Positions 52,230 to 60,996 of a DNA stretch of 64,000 bases are shown here, one piece after another (position 1 is the first letter of the stretch; every line of letters starts with the position of its first letter). The position numbers and the translations under genes were made by a program. The stretch covers positions 83,907 through 147,906 of the forward strand of contig CAJUAF010000007.1 of assembly GCA_910584365.1 (NCBI GenBank), in the 5' to 3' direction. The DNA comes from an uncultured Muribaculaceae bacterium. Lineage in GTDB: Bacteria; Bacteroidota; Bacteroidia; Bacteroidales; Muribaculaceae. The notes beneath the pieces were generated by a model. That model made no database searches, had not been told where the DNA came from, and saw only the letters and a list, made by a program, of their open reading frames with translations.

Positions 52230-52249
52230 TCCACCTAATTCCGCCATAT

Positions 52250-54586
52250 ATGTTGAAGAATCTCGTTATAGTTGAGTCCCCCGCCAAAGCCAAGACAATC
52301 GGGAAATTTCTCGGTCCCGATTTCAAGGTGATGTCGAGCTACGGGCATATCCGCGACCTGAAGAAGAAGAACTTCAGTATCGATGTCGACAATGATTTCG
52401 AACCGGTCTATGAGATTCCCGACGACAAGAAGGCGCTGGTGGCCGAGCTGAAGAAGAACGCCGCGGAGGCCGAGACCGTATGGCTCGCTTCCGATGAGGA
52501 CCGCGAGGGGGAGGCTATCGCGTGGCACCTGTTCGAGGTGCTGAAACTCAAACCCGAGCATACGCGCCGCATCGTATTCCATGAGATTACGAAGAACGCC
52601 ATCCTCCACGCCATCGAGAATCCCCGCGACATAGACATCAATCTTGTCGACGCCCAGCAGGCGCGACGGGTGCTTGACCGCATCGTCGGATTCGAGCTTT
52701 CGCCGGTGCTGTGGAAGAAAATCAAGCCCGCCCTGTCGGCCGGCCGCGTGCAGTCCGTGGCCGTGCGCCTTATAATGGAACGCGAGAACGAAATCAAGAA
52801 GTTTGTTCCCGAGGAATATTTCCGGGTTACCGCCCGGTTTACCCTTCCGGGAGGAGAGACCGTCACCGGTGTCCTCTCCAACCGCCTGGGCAGTGTCTCC
52901 GAGGCGGAAAAACTGCTCCGCGAGTGCGCCGGCGAGACCTTCGGGGTCACTTCGGTGAATGTCCACCCCATCCGCAAGGCTCCCGCTCCCCCCTTCACCA
53001 CTTCCACCCTCCAGCAGGAAGCCGCCCGCAAACTCGGTTTCACCGTGTCGCAGACGATGATGATAGCCCAGAAGCTCTATGAGGCCGGACATATCACCTA
53101 TATGCGTACCGATTCGCTGAATCTCAGTGTGCTGGCCCTCGACGCCATCAAACAGGAGATAACCTCCACGATGGGGGACGCCTACCTCAAACAGCGCCAT
53201 TACCATACATCTTCCCGCGGAGCCCAGGAGGCTCATGAAGCCATCCGCCCCACCTACGTGGAACAGAAGACCATCGAAGGCACTCCCCAGGAGAAACGGC
53301 TTTACTCCCTGATCTGGAAACGCGCCGTGGCCTCCCAGATGGCCGACGCCGAGATGGAGAAGACCACGGTGGAGATTTCCGCCAAAGGTTCCGGGGCGCG
53401 CTTCTCGGTCACCGGTGAGGTTGTCCGCTTCGACGGTTTCCTTAAAGTCTATATGGAGGGACACGATGACGACAACACCGACGACGCTTCCGAACAGGGT
53501 CTGCTTCCTCCGTTCCATAAAGGAATGGTCCTTACGCTCGAGGACATGACCGCCACCCAGCGGTTCACCCTCCAGCCCCCGCGTTATTCCGAGGCATCGC
53601 TTGTAAAGAAGATGGAGGAACTCGGCATCGGCCGTCCGTCGACCTATGCCCCGACAATCTCGACCATCCAGCAGCGCGGCTACGTGGAGAAGGGGGAGAA
53701 AGAGGGCACCGAGCGGGACTTCATTGTGCTGACTCTTGACAACGGCAAGGTCACCCGCAGGTCGCGCACCGAGACCGTAGGCTCCGAAAAGGGGAAACTG
53801 GTCCCCACGGATGTCGGCGAGGTGGTCAACGAGTTCCTGACAGAATATTTCCCCGATATTCTCGACTATAACTTCACAGCCCAGGTGGAGGAGAAGTTCG
53901 ACAAGATTGCCGAAGGCGATCTCCCCTGGCACAACGAGATCAGGAGTTTCTACGACGGTTTCCACCCCGCCGTCGACTCGGCCATGAATATGCGCCTTGA
54001 GCATAGGGTAGGGGAGAGAATCCTCGGCACCGATCCCGCAACGGGGAAGACCGTCTCGGTGAAAATCGGCCGTTTCGGCCCGATGATTCAGCTCGGCGAC
54101 GGGGATTCCGAGGAGAAACCCCAGTTCGCTTCCCTCCTGAAGGGGCAGAGCGTCAGCTCCATCACCCTGGAGGAGGCTCTGCGTCTCTTCGAGTTCCCCC
54201 GCAATATCGGGGAATACCAGGGGAAGGAGGTCACCGTGGCAATAGGCCGCTTCGGTCCCTATATCCGCTTCGACGGCAAGTTCACTTCGATTCCGAAGGA
54301 GATGTCGCCGGCCCATATCACCCTGGAGGAGGCCGTGGATCTTATCGAGGCCAAGCGCAGGGAGGAGGCCAACCGCATAATGAAGACCTTCGACGAGGAG
54401 CCTGACCTGCAGATTCTCAACGGTCGTTATGGTCCCTACATAGCTTTCAACAAAACCAATTATAAGATACCCAAGACGGTGACCGATCCCGCGTCGCTCT
54501 CCCTGGAGGAGTGTCGGGCGCTTATCGCCGACCAGGACGCCAAACCGAAGCGTCCGGCCCGCGGAGGGCGCCGTAAGCAGGCATGA
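52250..54586 (+). CDS. topA: DNA topoisomerase I
   Basis: The start at 52250 opens the Toprim domain directly ('MLKNLVIVESPAKAKTIGKFLG'); an in-frame ATG at 52163 lies within the leader hairpins and is rejected. The 778-residue type IA topoisomerase has the Toprim acidic cluster 'SDEDREGEAIAWHLFE' and catalytic Tyr284 in 'ITYMRTDSLNLS'. After the core come three C-terminal topoisomerase repeats ('KIGRFGPMIQLG', 'AIGRFGPYIRFDGKF', 'LNGRYGPYIAFNKTNYKIP') instead of zinc fingers, as is usual in Bacteroidetes. It relaxes negative supercoils. The stop overlaps the GH3 gene start (ATGATG), so it heads a long co-directional run. Confidence 0.97.
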   Translation: MLKNLVIVESPAKAKTIGKFLGPDFKVMSSYGHIRDLKKKNFSIDVDNDFEPVYEIPDDKKALVAELKKNAAEAETVWLASDEDREGEAIAWHLFEVLKLKPEHTRRIVFHEITKNAILHAIENPRDIDINLVDAQQARRVLDRIVGFELSPVLWKKIKPALSAGRVQSVAVRLIMERENEIKKFVPEEYFRVTARFTLPGGETVTGVLSNRLGSVSEAEKLLRECAGETFGVTSVNVHPIRKAPAPPFTTSTLQQEAARKLGFTVSQTMMIAQKLYEAGHITYMRTDSLNLSVLALDAIKQEITSTMGDAYLKQRHYHTSSRGAQEAHEAIRPTYVEQKTIEGTPQEKRLYSLIWKRAVASQMADAEMEKTTVEISAKGSGARFSVTGEVVRFDGFLKVYMEGHDDDNTDDASEQGLLPPFHKGMVLTLEDMTATQRFTLQPPRYSEASLVKKMEELGIGRPSTYAPTISTIQQRGYVEKGEKEGTERDFIVLTLDNGKVTRRSRTETVGSEKGKLVPTDVGEVVNEFLTEYFPDILDYNFTAQVEEKFDKIAEGDLPWHNEIRSFYDGFHPAVDSAMNMRLEHRVGERILGTDPATGKTVSVKIGRFGPMIQLGDGDSEEKPQFASLLKGQSVSSITLEEALRLFEFPRNIGEYQGKEVTVAIGRFGPYIRFDGKFTSIPKEMSPAHITLEEAVDLIEAKRREEANRIMKTFDEEPDLQILNGRYGPYIAFNKTNYKIPKTVTDPASLSLEECRALIADQDAKPKRPARGGRRKQA

Positions 54587-56139
54587 TGGATTTCACCCCA
54601 CTGAGCAAGCCTTTCATGGCTAAGGTCTACGCCTCCGGACAGGAGGCGCGCCGGGATGTCGAGCGGAGCCAGAAGGCTCTGCTTGCCCGTCTGTTGCGCA
54701 AGGGGGAGAAAACCGCCTGGGGGCGTCAGCGGGGCCTTAGCGCCTCGGATTCCTACCGGGATTTCGCCGCAAGGATCGCTCCGGCCTCATACGAGGAGTT
54801 CCGCCCCTGGGTGGAGAGGATGGTCCGCGGAGAGGCCGACGTGCTGTGGCCCGGCGTATGCCGCCGCTACGCCCAGTCCTCCGGCACTTCGGGTGGGAAA
54901 AGCAAGTATATCCCGCTGCCGGCGGATTCCCTAAACGGATGTCATTACGCCGGAGCGGCCTATTCCCTCGCGTCGTATCTCCATTATTACCCCGACAGCC
55001 ATCTGTTCGGCGGCAAGAATTTCATCCTCGGCGGGAGCTTCGCCAACGAAGTGGCCGATCTTCCCCGGGGGGTGCGCGTGGGGGACCTGTCGGCGTCGCT
55101 TATCGACCGTATCAACCCGCTGGTCAATCTTTTCCGGATTCCTGACAAGCGGACGGCCCTGATGGCTGACTGGCAGGAAAAGCTCCCGCGCCTTGTGAGG
55201 GCGTCGGCCCGCGCCGATGTCCGCTCTATTTCCGGGGTCCCCTCCTGGTTCCTGACCGTGCTTAAGCAGGTGCTGGAAATGACGGGTGCCGGAAATATCC
55301 ATGACGTGTGGCCCCGCCTGGAGGTGTTCTTCCACGGCGGAATCGCTTTCGGTCCTTACCGGCGGCAGTATGCCCGCATCACCGATCCCGCCCGTATGCG
55401 CTATTGGGAGAACTACAACGCTTCGGAGGGATTCTTCGCCGTCCAGGAGCGTCCCGGCGAGCCGGAGATGGGCTTGCTGATGGATGTGGAGGTCTTCTAT
55501 GAGTTCCTGGATGTCGATGACCCGGGGGCGCTCCCCGTACCGGCATGGGAAACTGTGGCCGGAAAAGTCTACGAACTGATAATAACCTCTTCCAACGGCC
55601 TCTGGCGTTACCGCCTGGGGGATACGGTCAGGGTCTGCTCCACCGATCCGCTGACGATCACTATCGCCGGGCGTACACGCCATTATATCAATGCATTCGG
55701 CGAGGAGGTGATGGTCTACAACACTGACGCGGCCCTCGCCCTCGCCTGTGCCCAGACCGGAGCCGAGGTGCTGGACTATACCGCCGCGCCGGTCTATGCC
55801 GGCGACCGTACCCGGGGGCGCCACCAGTGGCTCGTCGAATTCGCCCGGATCCCTTCCTGCGGGCTGGATGAGTTCGCCCGGATTCTGGATATGGAGCTTC
55901 AGCGGCAGAATTCCGACTATCAGGCCAAGCGGGCCGGCGGCATTTTCCTGGATAATCTGGAGGTTGTGCCGGCGTATACGGGACTGTTCAACCGCTGGCT
56001 GGCGGCTACCGGAAAGCTCGGCGGACAGCGGAAAGTGCCCCGCCTGAGCAATGATCGCTCCCTGATGGAACGCCTCCTGGAGATTAATGCCTCTGAAAAT
56101 ACTGAAATAAACCTCTCTAAATCACATATACAACCATGA
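54583..56139 (+). CDS. GH3-family (auxin-responsive promoter-like) acyl-adenylase
   Basis: This 518-residue protein has the plant GH3 fold, a branch of the acyl-adenylate-forming superfamily. The ATP-binding 'YAQSSGTSGGKSKYIPL' motif is near residues 105-121. A later 'YELIITSSNGLWRYRLGDTVRV' and 'GRTRHYINAFGEEVM' match the hinge motifs. Plant members join amino acids to acyl hormones. Bacteroidetes members are common, but I know of no assigned substrate. It overlaps topA at its start and alkaline phosphatase at its end (ATGA), so co-translation is likely. An amidation step in lipid or secondary metabolism is a guess. Confidence 0.88.
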   Translation: MMDFTPLSKPFMAKVYASGQEARRDVERSQKALLARLLRKGEKTAWGRQRGLSASDSYRDFAARIAPASYEEFRPWVERMVRGEADVLWPGVCRRYAQSSGTSGGKSKYIPLPADSLNGCHYAGAAYSLASYLHYYPDSHLFGGKNFILGGSFANEVADLPRGVRVGDLSASLIDRINPLVNLFRIPDKRTALMADWQEKLPRLVRASARADVRSISGVPSWFLTVLKQVLEMTGAGNIHDVWPRLEVFFHGGIAFGPYRRQYARITDPARMRYWENYNASEGFFAVQERPGEPEMGLLMDVEVFYEFLDVDDPGALPVPAWETVAGKVYELIITSSNGLWRYRLGDTVRVCSTDPLTITIAGRTRHYINAFGEEVMVYNTDAALALACAQTGAEVLDYTAAPVYAGDRTRGRHQWLVEFARIPSCGLDEFARILDMELQRQNSDYQAKRAGGIFLDNLEVVPAYTGLFNRWLAATGKLGGQRKVPRLSNDRSLMERLLEINASENTEINLSKSHIQP

Positions 56140-57551
56140 AATTTAACCGATTAGCCGTTTCTATGGCAATTGCTGCCCTGGGCGCGGTATCTTCCGCGGT
56201 TTCGGCTGCCCCCCCTTCCGGGGTCGCCCCGAAATATGTATTCTATTTTATAGGGGACGGGATGGGATTCCACCATGTCGTCAACGCCGACCTGTACAAG
56301 ACCCGGGTCCTGGGGGACTCCGCCTCCCTGACGATGCTGTCGTTTCCCGTGGCATCGGCTATCCGCACCCACTCGGCCTCCTCTGACGTGACCGATTCGG
56401 CCGCTGCGGGGACCGCACTTGCCACCGGCTCCAAGACCCGCAACAATATGCTGGGGATGAACGCCGACACCGTCGCCGTGACTTCCATAGCCCGGACGCT
56501 GTTCGACAACGGCTTCGGCGTGGGGCTGATAACGACCGTAGGAATCGACGACGCCACTCCCGGAGCGTTCTACGCCCATGTCCCTTCCCGTCATGAACGG
56601 ATGACCGTAGGACGCCAGCTTGCCGAGTCGGGCTATCAGTTCGCCGCCGGCGCCGGCCTGGCCGAGGCCCGCGACAAAGAGGGGCGCTCCACGGGTCTGC
56701 TGGAATATTTCGCGCAGCAGGGTGTGAAGGTCTCCTACGGCCCGGAGGGGCTGGAAGAGGTGGCCGACAGGATGCTTGTCCTGAGCCATGACACGGTCTC
56801 GACCTGGAACGTCGGATATGCCATCGACTCCATCCCCGGGGCGCTGACCCTGCCGCAGATGACCCGCGCCGCCATCCGCCATCTATCGCGCGTCTCTCCC
56901 GACAGGTTCTTCCTCATGGCCGAGGGGGGAAGCATCGACCACGCCGGCCACGCCAACGACGGCGGCACGATTGTCCGCGAGGTCATCAGTTTCGACCAGG
57001 CGATTGCCGTCGCCTACGAATTCTACCTGGCCCATCCCGAAGAGACCCTGATCGTGGTCACCGCCGACCATGAGACCGGAGGGTTCTCGATAGGCAATAA
57101 CACAACGGGTTATGCCGTTTATCCTTCAGGAGTGTCTTCCCAGAAGATTTCCAAAGAGGCGTTCGATAACTACGTCAAGTCACTGGCCCGCAACCGGATG
57201 GTCTACACGTGGGACGACATGAAGGAATATCTTTCGGAAAATCTCGGATTCTGGCGTGGGGTGGAGATTACTCCCGCCGAGACCGCCGCGCTGGAGGAAA
57301 TGTTCTCCTCCATGATGGAGGGGCGTAACTCGGCGGCCGACCAGAAAACGCTCTATGCGAGCTTCAACGCCTTTTCGGCTGAAGTGTTCCGTCTGCTGAA
57401 CGACAAGGCCGGTTACGGTTTCACCACAGTCAAGCATACCGGCGCTCCGGTTCCCGTCTTCGCCGTAGGTGCGGGCGCCGAGGCTTTCTCCTCTTTCTCG
57501 GACAATACAGAAATCCCCGCCAGGATTCTCTCCCTGACGCTCGGAAAATAA
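56136..57551 (+). CDS. Alkaline phosphatase (PhoA family), exported
   Basis: This 471-residue exported phosphatase has a signal peptide ending near residue 24 (AVSA-A). 'FYFIGDGMGFHH' holds the first metal Asp (Asp41). Nucleophile Ser88 is in 'DVTDSAAAGTALATGSKT', and the metal ligands appear in 'MAEGGSIDHAGHAND' and 'VVTADHETGGF'. It releases phosphate from monoesters in the periplasm. The insert regions differ from E. coli PhoA, as is usual for Bacteroidales enzymes. It overlaps the GH3 gene by four bases and precedes DUF4919 by 12 bases. It is a second secreted phosphatase besides the acid one at 13042. Confidence 0.94.
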   Translation: MKFNRLAVSMAIAALGAVSSAVSAAPPSGVAPKYVFYFIGDGMGFHHVVNADLYKTRVLGDSASLTMLSFPVASAIRTHSASSDVTDSAAAGTALATGSKTRNNMLGMNADTVAVTSIARTLFDNGFGVGLITTVGIDDATPGAFYAHVPSRHERMTVGRQLAESGYQFAAGAGLAEARDKEGRSTGLLEYFAQQGVKVSYGPEGLEEVADRMLVLSHDTVSTWNVGYAIDSIPGALTLPQMTRAAIRHLSRVSPDRFFLMAEGGSIDHAGHANDGGTIVREVISFDQAIAVAYEFYLAHPEETLIVVTADHETGGFSIGNNTTGYAVYPSGVSSQKISKEAFDNYVKSLARNRMVYTWDDMKEYLSENLGFWRGVEITPAETAALEEMFSSMMEGRNSAADQKTLYASFNAFSAEVFRLLNDKAGYGFTTVKHTGAPVPVFAVGAGAEAFSSFSDNTEIPARILSLTLGK

Positions 57552-57563
57552 AAAACAACTTAT

Positions 57564-58217
57564 ATGCGTAAAATCTTAGGCTTGCTTCTCCTTGCTCTCC
57601 TTCCCCTGGCGGTCCGCGGTATCGACTACGGTGCCCTGGAGGTGGACGTGACGATGAATCCCTCGAAATACCGTGCCCTGCTGGAGCGCTTCGAGAAGGC
57701 CGACACCACCCTGACCTCCGCGGAGGTCGCCACCGTCTATTACGGTTATGCGTTCTCAACCGACTATGAGCCTCGCGATTCTTTCCCCGAAATCCATGCC
57801 GCCTACGAACGGCAGGACTATGAGGAAGTGGCCCGGCTTGTGGAGAAAGCCCTTCCGCTGAATCCCGTCTCGCTGGATCTGAGCCTGCTCGGGCTGGGAG
57901 CCTACGAACATGGCGCCGGCGATACTCCTGGGGCCCACTCCCTGAACCTTGCCATCCGTTCCGATCTTATCGCCACGGCGATTCTCGAGAGCGGCAGGGG
58001 GACCAACGCCGATATGCCCTTCTATGTCATCTGCGACGCCGACCGCCGCCGGATCCTGACCAATGTTCTCGGTGTGCCGCTCGACCGGGTGATGGATACC
58101 ACCAGGGTAGGCCCCGTCCAGGCCGTCAAGTTCACGTTCCCCGGTCAGTCCCGCGAGCATATACTTTATTTCGACAACACCCTCGAGGAGCGTTTTCTCC
58201 AGTCCCGCGGCCGTTGA
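57564..58217 (+). CDS. Exported DUF4919 protein
   Basis: This 217-residue protein has a signal peptide (MRKILGLLLLALLPLAVRG). The sequence matches the DUF4919 pattern: 'MNPSKYRALLERFEKADTTLTSAEVATVYYGYAFSTDYEPRDSF' followed by 'LVEKALPLNPVSLDLSLL' (TPR-like) and a C-terminal 'YVICDADRRRILTNVLGVPLDRVMDT' region with 'YFDNTLEERFLQ'. The function is unknown, and the location is periplasmic. It lies between alkaline phosphatase and a pseudokinase in the same run. Confidence 0.8.
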   Translation: MRKILGLLLLALLPLAVRGIDYGALEVDVTMNPSKYRALLERFEKADTTLTSAEVATVYYGYAFSTDYEPRDSFPEIHAAYERQDYEEVARLVEKALPLNPVSLDLSLLGLGAYEHGAGDTPGAHSLNLAIRSDLIATAILESGRGTNADMPFYVICDADRRRILTNVLGVPLDRVMDTTRVGPVQAVKFTFPGQSREHILYFDNTLEERFLQSRGR

Positions 58218-58249
58218 GGACTCTCCCGGTAAAAATTCCCCCTCTCATA

Positions 58250-58999
58250 ATGTCTGAAAACAAAACCGAAAAATGGACCGAGATAGAGCATCTTCCCGAA
58301 TGGGACGAGGAGTTCTATGATGTATATACCGCTAAGAAATATGGCAAGTGGGTGATGCTCAAGACCCTCAAGCCCGAACTGCGCGACCAGGCGCAGTACC
58401 GCTCGATGATCGAGAAGGAGTTCGACGTCAGGTATAACCTCTGCCATCCCAATATCGTGATGATCAATGACTTCGAGGAGGTCCCCGGCGTAGGGCTGAG
58501 CATCATCACCGACGATGTCTACGGCGACTCCCTCCGCAAGCTCATCGACACGGGGAAGGTAACCCCCGAAATACTCGACAAAATCGTGCGCCAGCTTCCC
58601 GAGGCCATCGCCTATATCCAGCAGAACCATATCGTCCATTATCCCATCCGCCCCGAGACGATTATCTTCACCGAGAATATCCATAACCTGAAACTTATCA
58701 ACGTAGGGTTCGACCAGAAGGAACACCTGACTCCCACGGACGCCTCGGAGGATATCCGCAACTACGGTATGGTTCTCCATCAGACCCTTTCGGCGCTGAA
58801 CAATCCCGCCCCGCGGCTCAACAAGGTCGTGGACCGCTGTCTGGCCGAAGATCCCCGGCGCCGTTACCGCGACATCCAGGACCTGAAGATGGGGCTTTCG
58901 GGCGACTCCAACCACCGGCTCTACCTTACCATCATTATCTTCCTGGGACTCATGACCCTTATCCTGGGCTGGCTCTGCTGGAAAGCGCCTGCCCTCTGA
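58250..58999 (+). CDS. Membrane-anchored Ser/Thr kinase-like protein, probable pseudokinase
   Basis: The ATG at 58250 gives a 249-residue protein; an earlier in-frame GTG at 58214 sits too close to the preceding stop. It has a protein-kinase fold. The ATP-lysine is present (Lys38 in 'WVMLKTL'), but the catalytic loop reads 'HYPIRPETIIF' (130-140) where active kinases have H-R-D-x-K-P-x-N. The metal-binding D-F-G is 'NVG' (151-153). Both catalytic aspartates are therefore missing, so phosphotransfer is unlikely. One helix at about 223-243 anchors the C-terminus. The glycine-rich loop is also weak. It may act as a binding scaffold or allosteric partner. Confidence 0.82.
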   Translation: MSENKTEKWTEIEHLPEWDEEFYDVYTAKKYGKWVMLKTLKPELRDQAQYRSMIEKEFDVRYNLCHPNIVMINDFEEVPGVGLSIITDDVYGDSLRKLIDTGKVTPEILDKIVRQLPEAIAYIQQNHIVHYPIRPETIIFTENIHNLKLINVGFDQKEHLTPTDASEDIRNYGMVLHQTLSALNNPAPRLNKVVDRCLAEDPRRRYRDIQDLKMGLSGDSNHRLYLTIIIFLGLMTLILGWLCWKAPAL

Positions 59000-59029
59000 T
59001 CCGTATAGAATAATTACAGCATAATTGCA

Positions 59030-60160
59030 ATGAGTGTTGAAATCCGGGCTATCGAGCCTACAAAAAGTGAACTGCGTAAATTTACAAAATTCGGCATCAG
59101 TCTCTATGACGGCGATCCTTATTTCGTGCCGCCGCTGATTCATGACGATGTCAATACCCTTTCGCCGAAGGTCAATCCGGCTTTCGACTTCTGCGAGTGT
59201 CAGTGCTTCATGGCCTACCGCGACGGTAAACCCGTGGGGCGTATCGCCGGCATAATCAACACCGCCGTCAACAAGCGCACCGGAAAAAAAGACCTCCGCT
59301 TCGGCTTCCTGGATTTCATCGACGACGACGAGGTTGTCGACGCCCTCTTCAAAGCCTGCGGCGACTGGGGGCGCCAGCGGGGGATGACCTCGATGGTAGG
59401 TCCGATGGGCTTCACCGACATGGACCACGAGGGGATGCTGGTCGAAGGATTCGAGGAACTCGGCACGATGGCCACCATCTACAACTATTCCTATTATCCC
59501 CGTCAGCTTGAACGCCTGGGATTCAAACCGGATGCCGAGTGGGTGGAGATGGCCGTCACCGTCCCCGACGAGATTCCCGCAAAATACGCCCGTGTGGCCG
59601 AGATCGTCAGGACCCGCAATAACCTGAAAGTACTTAAATTCACTTCCCGCAAGAAAATCAAGGAGCAATACGGCGAAGCCCTTTTCCGCCTGATCAATGA
59701 GGCTTACGACAGTCTCTACGGCTACTCCCCCCTGACCGACCGCCAGATCGAGTATTACATCGATATGTACCTTGGGATTCTCAACCTGGATTTCGTCACC
59801 ATCGTGGTCGACGCCCAGGACCAGCTTGTAGCCGTCGGCATATCCATCCAGTCCTTCTCCCGCGCCCTCCAGAAAAGCCGCGGACGCCTGTTCCCGACCG
59901 GCTGGTGGCACCTGCTGAAAACCCTTCGCGGCGGTTCCGACATCGTCGACCTCCTCCTCATCGCCGTCAAGCCCGAATATCAGAACAAAGGGGTCAACGC
60001 CCTCCTCTTCGCCGACCTCATCCCCCACTACATCAAAGCCGGCTTCAAATACGCCGAGACCAACCCCGAACTGGCCGCCAACCACAAAGTCCAGAGCCAG
60101 TGGGAATACTTCGAGACGCGCCAGCACAAGCGCCGCCGCTCCTTCCGCCTCCCCCTGTGA
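59030..60160 (+). CDS. GNAT-like N-acyltransferase family protein
   Basis: This 376-residue cytoplasmic protein has an N-terminal GNAT-like half ('VEIRAIEPTKSELRKFTKFGISLYDGDPYFVPPLIHDD', 'YRDGKPVGRIAGIINTAVNKRTGKKDLRFGFLDFIDDDEVVDALF') with the 'GPMGFTDMDHEGMLVEGFEELGTMATIYNY' block typical of a widespread bacterial family annotated as GNAT or YghO-like. A C-terminal half has 'LLIAVKPEYQNKGVNALLFADLI', a second GNAT-type acetyl-CoA site. Substrate is unknown. It ends the topA run and is followed by a hairpin repeat. Confidence 0.82.
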   Translation: MSVEIRAIEPTKSELRKFTKFGISLYDGDPYFVPPLIHDDVNTLSPKVNPAFDFCECQCFMAYRDGKPVGRIAGIINTAVNKRTGKKDLRFGFLDFIDDDEVVDALFKACGDWGRQRGMTSMVGPMGFTDMDHEGMLVEGFEELGTMATIYNYSYYPRQLERLGFKPDAEWVEMAVTVPDEIPAKYARVAEIVRTRNNLKVLKFTSRKKIKEQYGEALFRLINEAYDSLYGYSPLTDRQIEYYIDMYLGILNLDFVTIVVDAQDQLVAVGISIQSFSRALQKSRGRLFPTGWWHLLKTLRGGSDIVDLLLIAVKPEYQNKGVNALLFADLIPHYIKAGFKYAETNPELAANHKVQSQWEYFETRQHKRRRSFRLPL

Positions 60161-60202
60161 TTTCCCTCTCCCGCTCCCTCTCTTCCCAAAGTTTCCCCCT
60201 CC

Positions 60203-60234
60203 CTGCCTGTCCTGTGGTCCGCCCATAGGCGGAC
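60203..60234 (+). repeat. REP-like hairpin repeat, copy 3 (CATA-loop form)
   Basis: CTGCCTGTCCTGTGG, then GTCCGCC-CATA-GGCGGAC, 43 bases after the GNAT-like gene and in sense with it. It is identical over 32 bases to copy 4, with partial upstream similarity (CTTCC, AAAG, TTTCCC). Confidence 0.88.
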
Positions 60235-60268
60235 TTCCCTGTTCCCTCCCTTTCAACCCCTTTTCCCG

Positions 60269-60868
60269 ATGCAGAATTCCTATCAGCCCGGCGCCCGCGA
60301 GGCCGGCTGCGACGAAGCCGGCCGCGGATGTCTCGCGGGCCCCGTCGTAGCCGCCGCCGTCATTCTCCCCGATGACTTCCATCATCCCTGGCTCAACGAC
60401 TCCAAGCAGGTCTCCGAAGCCCATCGAGAAGCCCTGCGCCCCATTATCGAGCGCGAGGCCATCGCCTGGGGCGTAGGCATCTGCTCCCCTGAGGAAATCG
60501 ACCGCCTGAACATCCTGCGCGCCTCCATAACCGCCATGCACCGCGCCCTCGACGCCCTGGCCGTCCGCCCCCTGAGCGTCATCGTCGACGGTAACAAATT
60601 CTATCCCTACGGAGACCTTCCCTGGAAAACCTTTGTCAAAGGCGACAGCCGCTTCGGCAACATCGCCGCCGCCTCCATCCTCGCCAAAACCCACCGCGAC
60701 GAAATCATGCGCTCCCTCTCCATCCAGTACCCCCAGTACAACTGGGCCTCCAACAAAGGCTACCCCACCACCGACCACCGCGCCGCCATCCGCCTCCACG
60801 GCCCCTCCCCCCTCCATCGCCTCTCCTTCCGCCTCCTTCCTCCCGAACAGCTCTCCCTCCCCCTCTGA
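60269..60868 (+). CDS. rnhB: Ribonuclease HII
   Basis: This 199-residue enzyme cuts the RNA strand of RNA-DNA hybrids and single ribonucleotides in DNA. The acidic catalytic residues are visible in 'GCDEAGRGCLAGPVVAAAV' (Asp-Glu pair), 'VIVDGNKF' and 'KGDSRFGNIAAASILAKTHRD'. 'NKGYPTTDHRAAIRLHGPSPLHRLSF' is the conserved C-terminal motif. Length is normal. The gene is bracketed by two identical hairpin repeats, one 34 bases before its start and one 68 bases after its stop. Confidence 0.96.
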   Translation: MQNSYQPGAREAGCDEAGRGCLAGPVVAAAVILPDDFHHPWLNDSKQVSEAHREALRPIIEREAIAWGVGICSPEEIDRLNILRASITAMHRALDALAVRPLSVIVDGNKFYPYGDLPWKTFVKGDSRFGNIAAASILAKTHRDEIMRSLSIQYPQYNWASNKGYPTTDHRAAIRLHGPSPLHRLSFRLLPPEQLSLPL

Positions 60869-60936
60869 CCCTCCGGTTCGTTTCCCTCCTCTCCCGAAAA
60901 TCCCCCTCTTGCCTTCCAAAAAAGTTTCCCTTCTCG

Positions 60937-60968
60937 CTGCCTGTCCTGTGGTCCGCCCATAGGCGGAC
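60937..60968 (+). repeat. REP-like hairpin repeat, copy 4 (CATA-loop form)
   Basis: This copy is identical to copy 3. It lies between rnhB and the broken RAYT transposase gene, which starts only 28 bases downstream. Confidence 0.88.
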
Positions 60969-60996
60969 TCTTCCTCCTAATCCCCCTCGACTCCTT

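Noticed and set aside
52235..54316. A 693-codon minus-strand frame across topA
   Set aside because: Antisense shadow of a complete type IA topoisomerase with all motifs.
58166..60919. A 917-codon open frame on the minus strand
   Set aside because: It covers rnhB, the GNAT-like gene and the pseudokinase gene in antisense. Its low-complexity Gly/Val/Asp sequence is typical of a G+C-rich shadow frame.
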